DNA from: Pseudomonadota bacterium | Lineage (GTDB): Bacteria > Pseudomonadota > Gammaproteobacteria > SZUA-229 | Direction: 5' to 3' | Assembly (NCBI GenBank): GCA_030836935.1 | Contig: JAUPMA010000252.1 | Coordinates: forward strand, 1-8,504 | DNA: 8,504 nucleotides | Part shown: positions 7,327 to 8,504 of the stretch, piece after piece | How positions within the stretch are numbered: the stretch's first letter is position 1 | Layout of the letters: every line of letters starts with the position of its first letter | The notes under the pieces: model-generated | Told to the model about the DNA's origin: nothing | Seen by the model: only the letters and a program-made list of their open reading frames with translations | The model's database searches: none | Position numbers and translations under genes: made by a program

Positions 7327-7614
7327 TTATTCGATGACTTTGGGCACCAGGTACAAACCGTTTTCGGTTTGCGGTGCAATTTTCTGGAAACGCTCGCGCT
7401 GGCTATGTTCGCTCACGACATCTTCACGCAGGCGCTGACTGACGTCCTGCGAATGCGCCATGGGTGCAACGCCGGTGGTGTCAATGGTGTTCATTTGCGT
7501 AAACAGATCAAGAATGTTTGACAGGTTGCGGGCATAACCTTCAACGTCTTTGTCGTCGATGGCCAGGCGGGCCAGATGCGCAATTTTTTTTACCTCGTCA
7601 GGACCCAGTGACAT
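7327..7614 (-). CDS. gatC: Asp-tRNA(Asn)/Glu-tRNA(Gln) amidotransferase subunit C
   Basis: Complete 95-residue GatC, the small subunit that wraps around the GatA-GatB interface and stabilises the complex. Family features: the N-terminal [14 protein letters not shown] (residues 8-21), a central helix [12 protein letters not shown] (31-42), [21 protein letters not shown] (46-66, with the GVAPM and LREDV blocks) and the C-terminal LYLVPKVIE. Length is typical. It is the first gene of the minus-strand run and is divergent from mreB, so the operon promoter should lie within 7615-7834. ATG 7612-7614 is preceded by CCGGAA at a usable distance. Confidence 0.97.
   Translation of the reverse strand: MSLGPDEVKKIAHLARLAIDDKDVEGYARNLSNILDLFTQMNTIDTTGVAPMAHSQDVSQRLREDVVSEHSQRERFQKIAPQTENGLYLVPKVIE

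Positions 7615-8504
<890 letters not shown>

Overview
The window looks like ordinary chromosome from a gammaproteobacterium. Three things suggest this: an MreB very close to the enterobacterial protein, a gatCAB operon divergent from mreB (an arrangement I recall from pseudomonads and relatives), and a TIGR02444/DUF2390 protein, a family I associate with Gammaproteobacteria. Base composition looks moderate and even throughout. I see no IS element, phage gene, CRISPR array, tRNA or rRNA.

Layout. Positions 1-663 (+) hold the C-terminal part of a TauE/SafE-type membrane exporter cut by the left edge. Positions 763-1311 (+) encode a TIGR02444/DUF2390 protein of unknown function. From 1411 to 7614 seven genes lie on the minus strand, in transcription order gatC, gatA, gatB, hslO, a guanine-deaminase-like gene, xdhC, and a mocA-like gene. 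Gaps are 11 nt or less, or a 4-nt overlap, except for 124 bp between gatA and gatB. At 7835 mreB begins on the plus strand and runs off the right edge.

How the genes work together. GatCAB is the tRNA-dependent amidotransferase that turns Glu-tRNA(Gln) and/or Asp-tRNA(Asn) into Gln-tRNA and Asn-tRNA. The Hsp33 gene follows gatB after 4 nt. The last three genes form a small purine/molybdenum-cofactor module: a deaminase that would yield xanthine from guanine, an XdhC-type cofactor chaperone, and a MocA-like nucleotidyltransferase. The molybdenum hydroxylase they should serve is not in the window.

The most unusual non-coding signal is an imperfect inverted repeat of GCGAAG/GCAAAG-type units filling most of the gatA-gatB gap. 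It resembles an interspersed REP-like palindrome. No stretch longer than 300 bases lacks a gene; the largest gap is the 220-bp gatC/mreB divergent region. I find no convincing undescribed system here.
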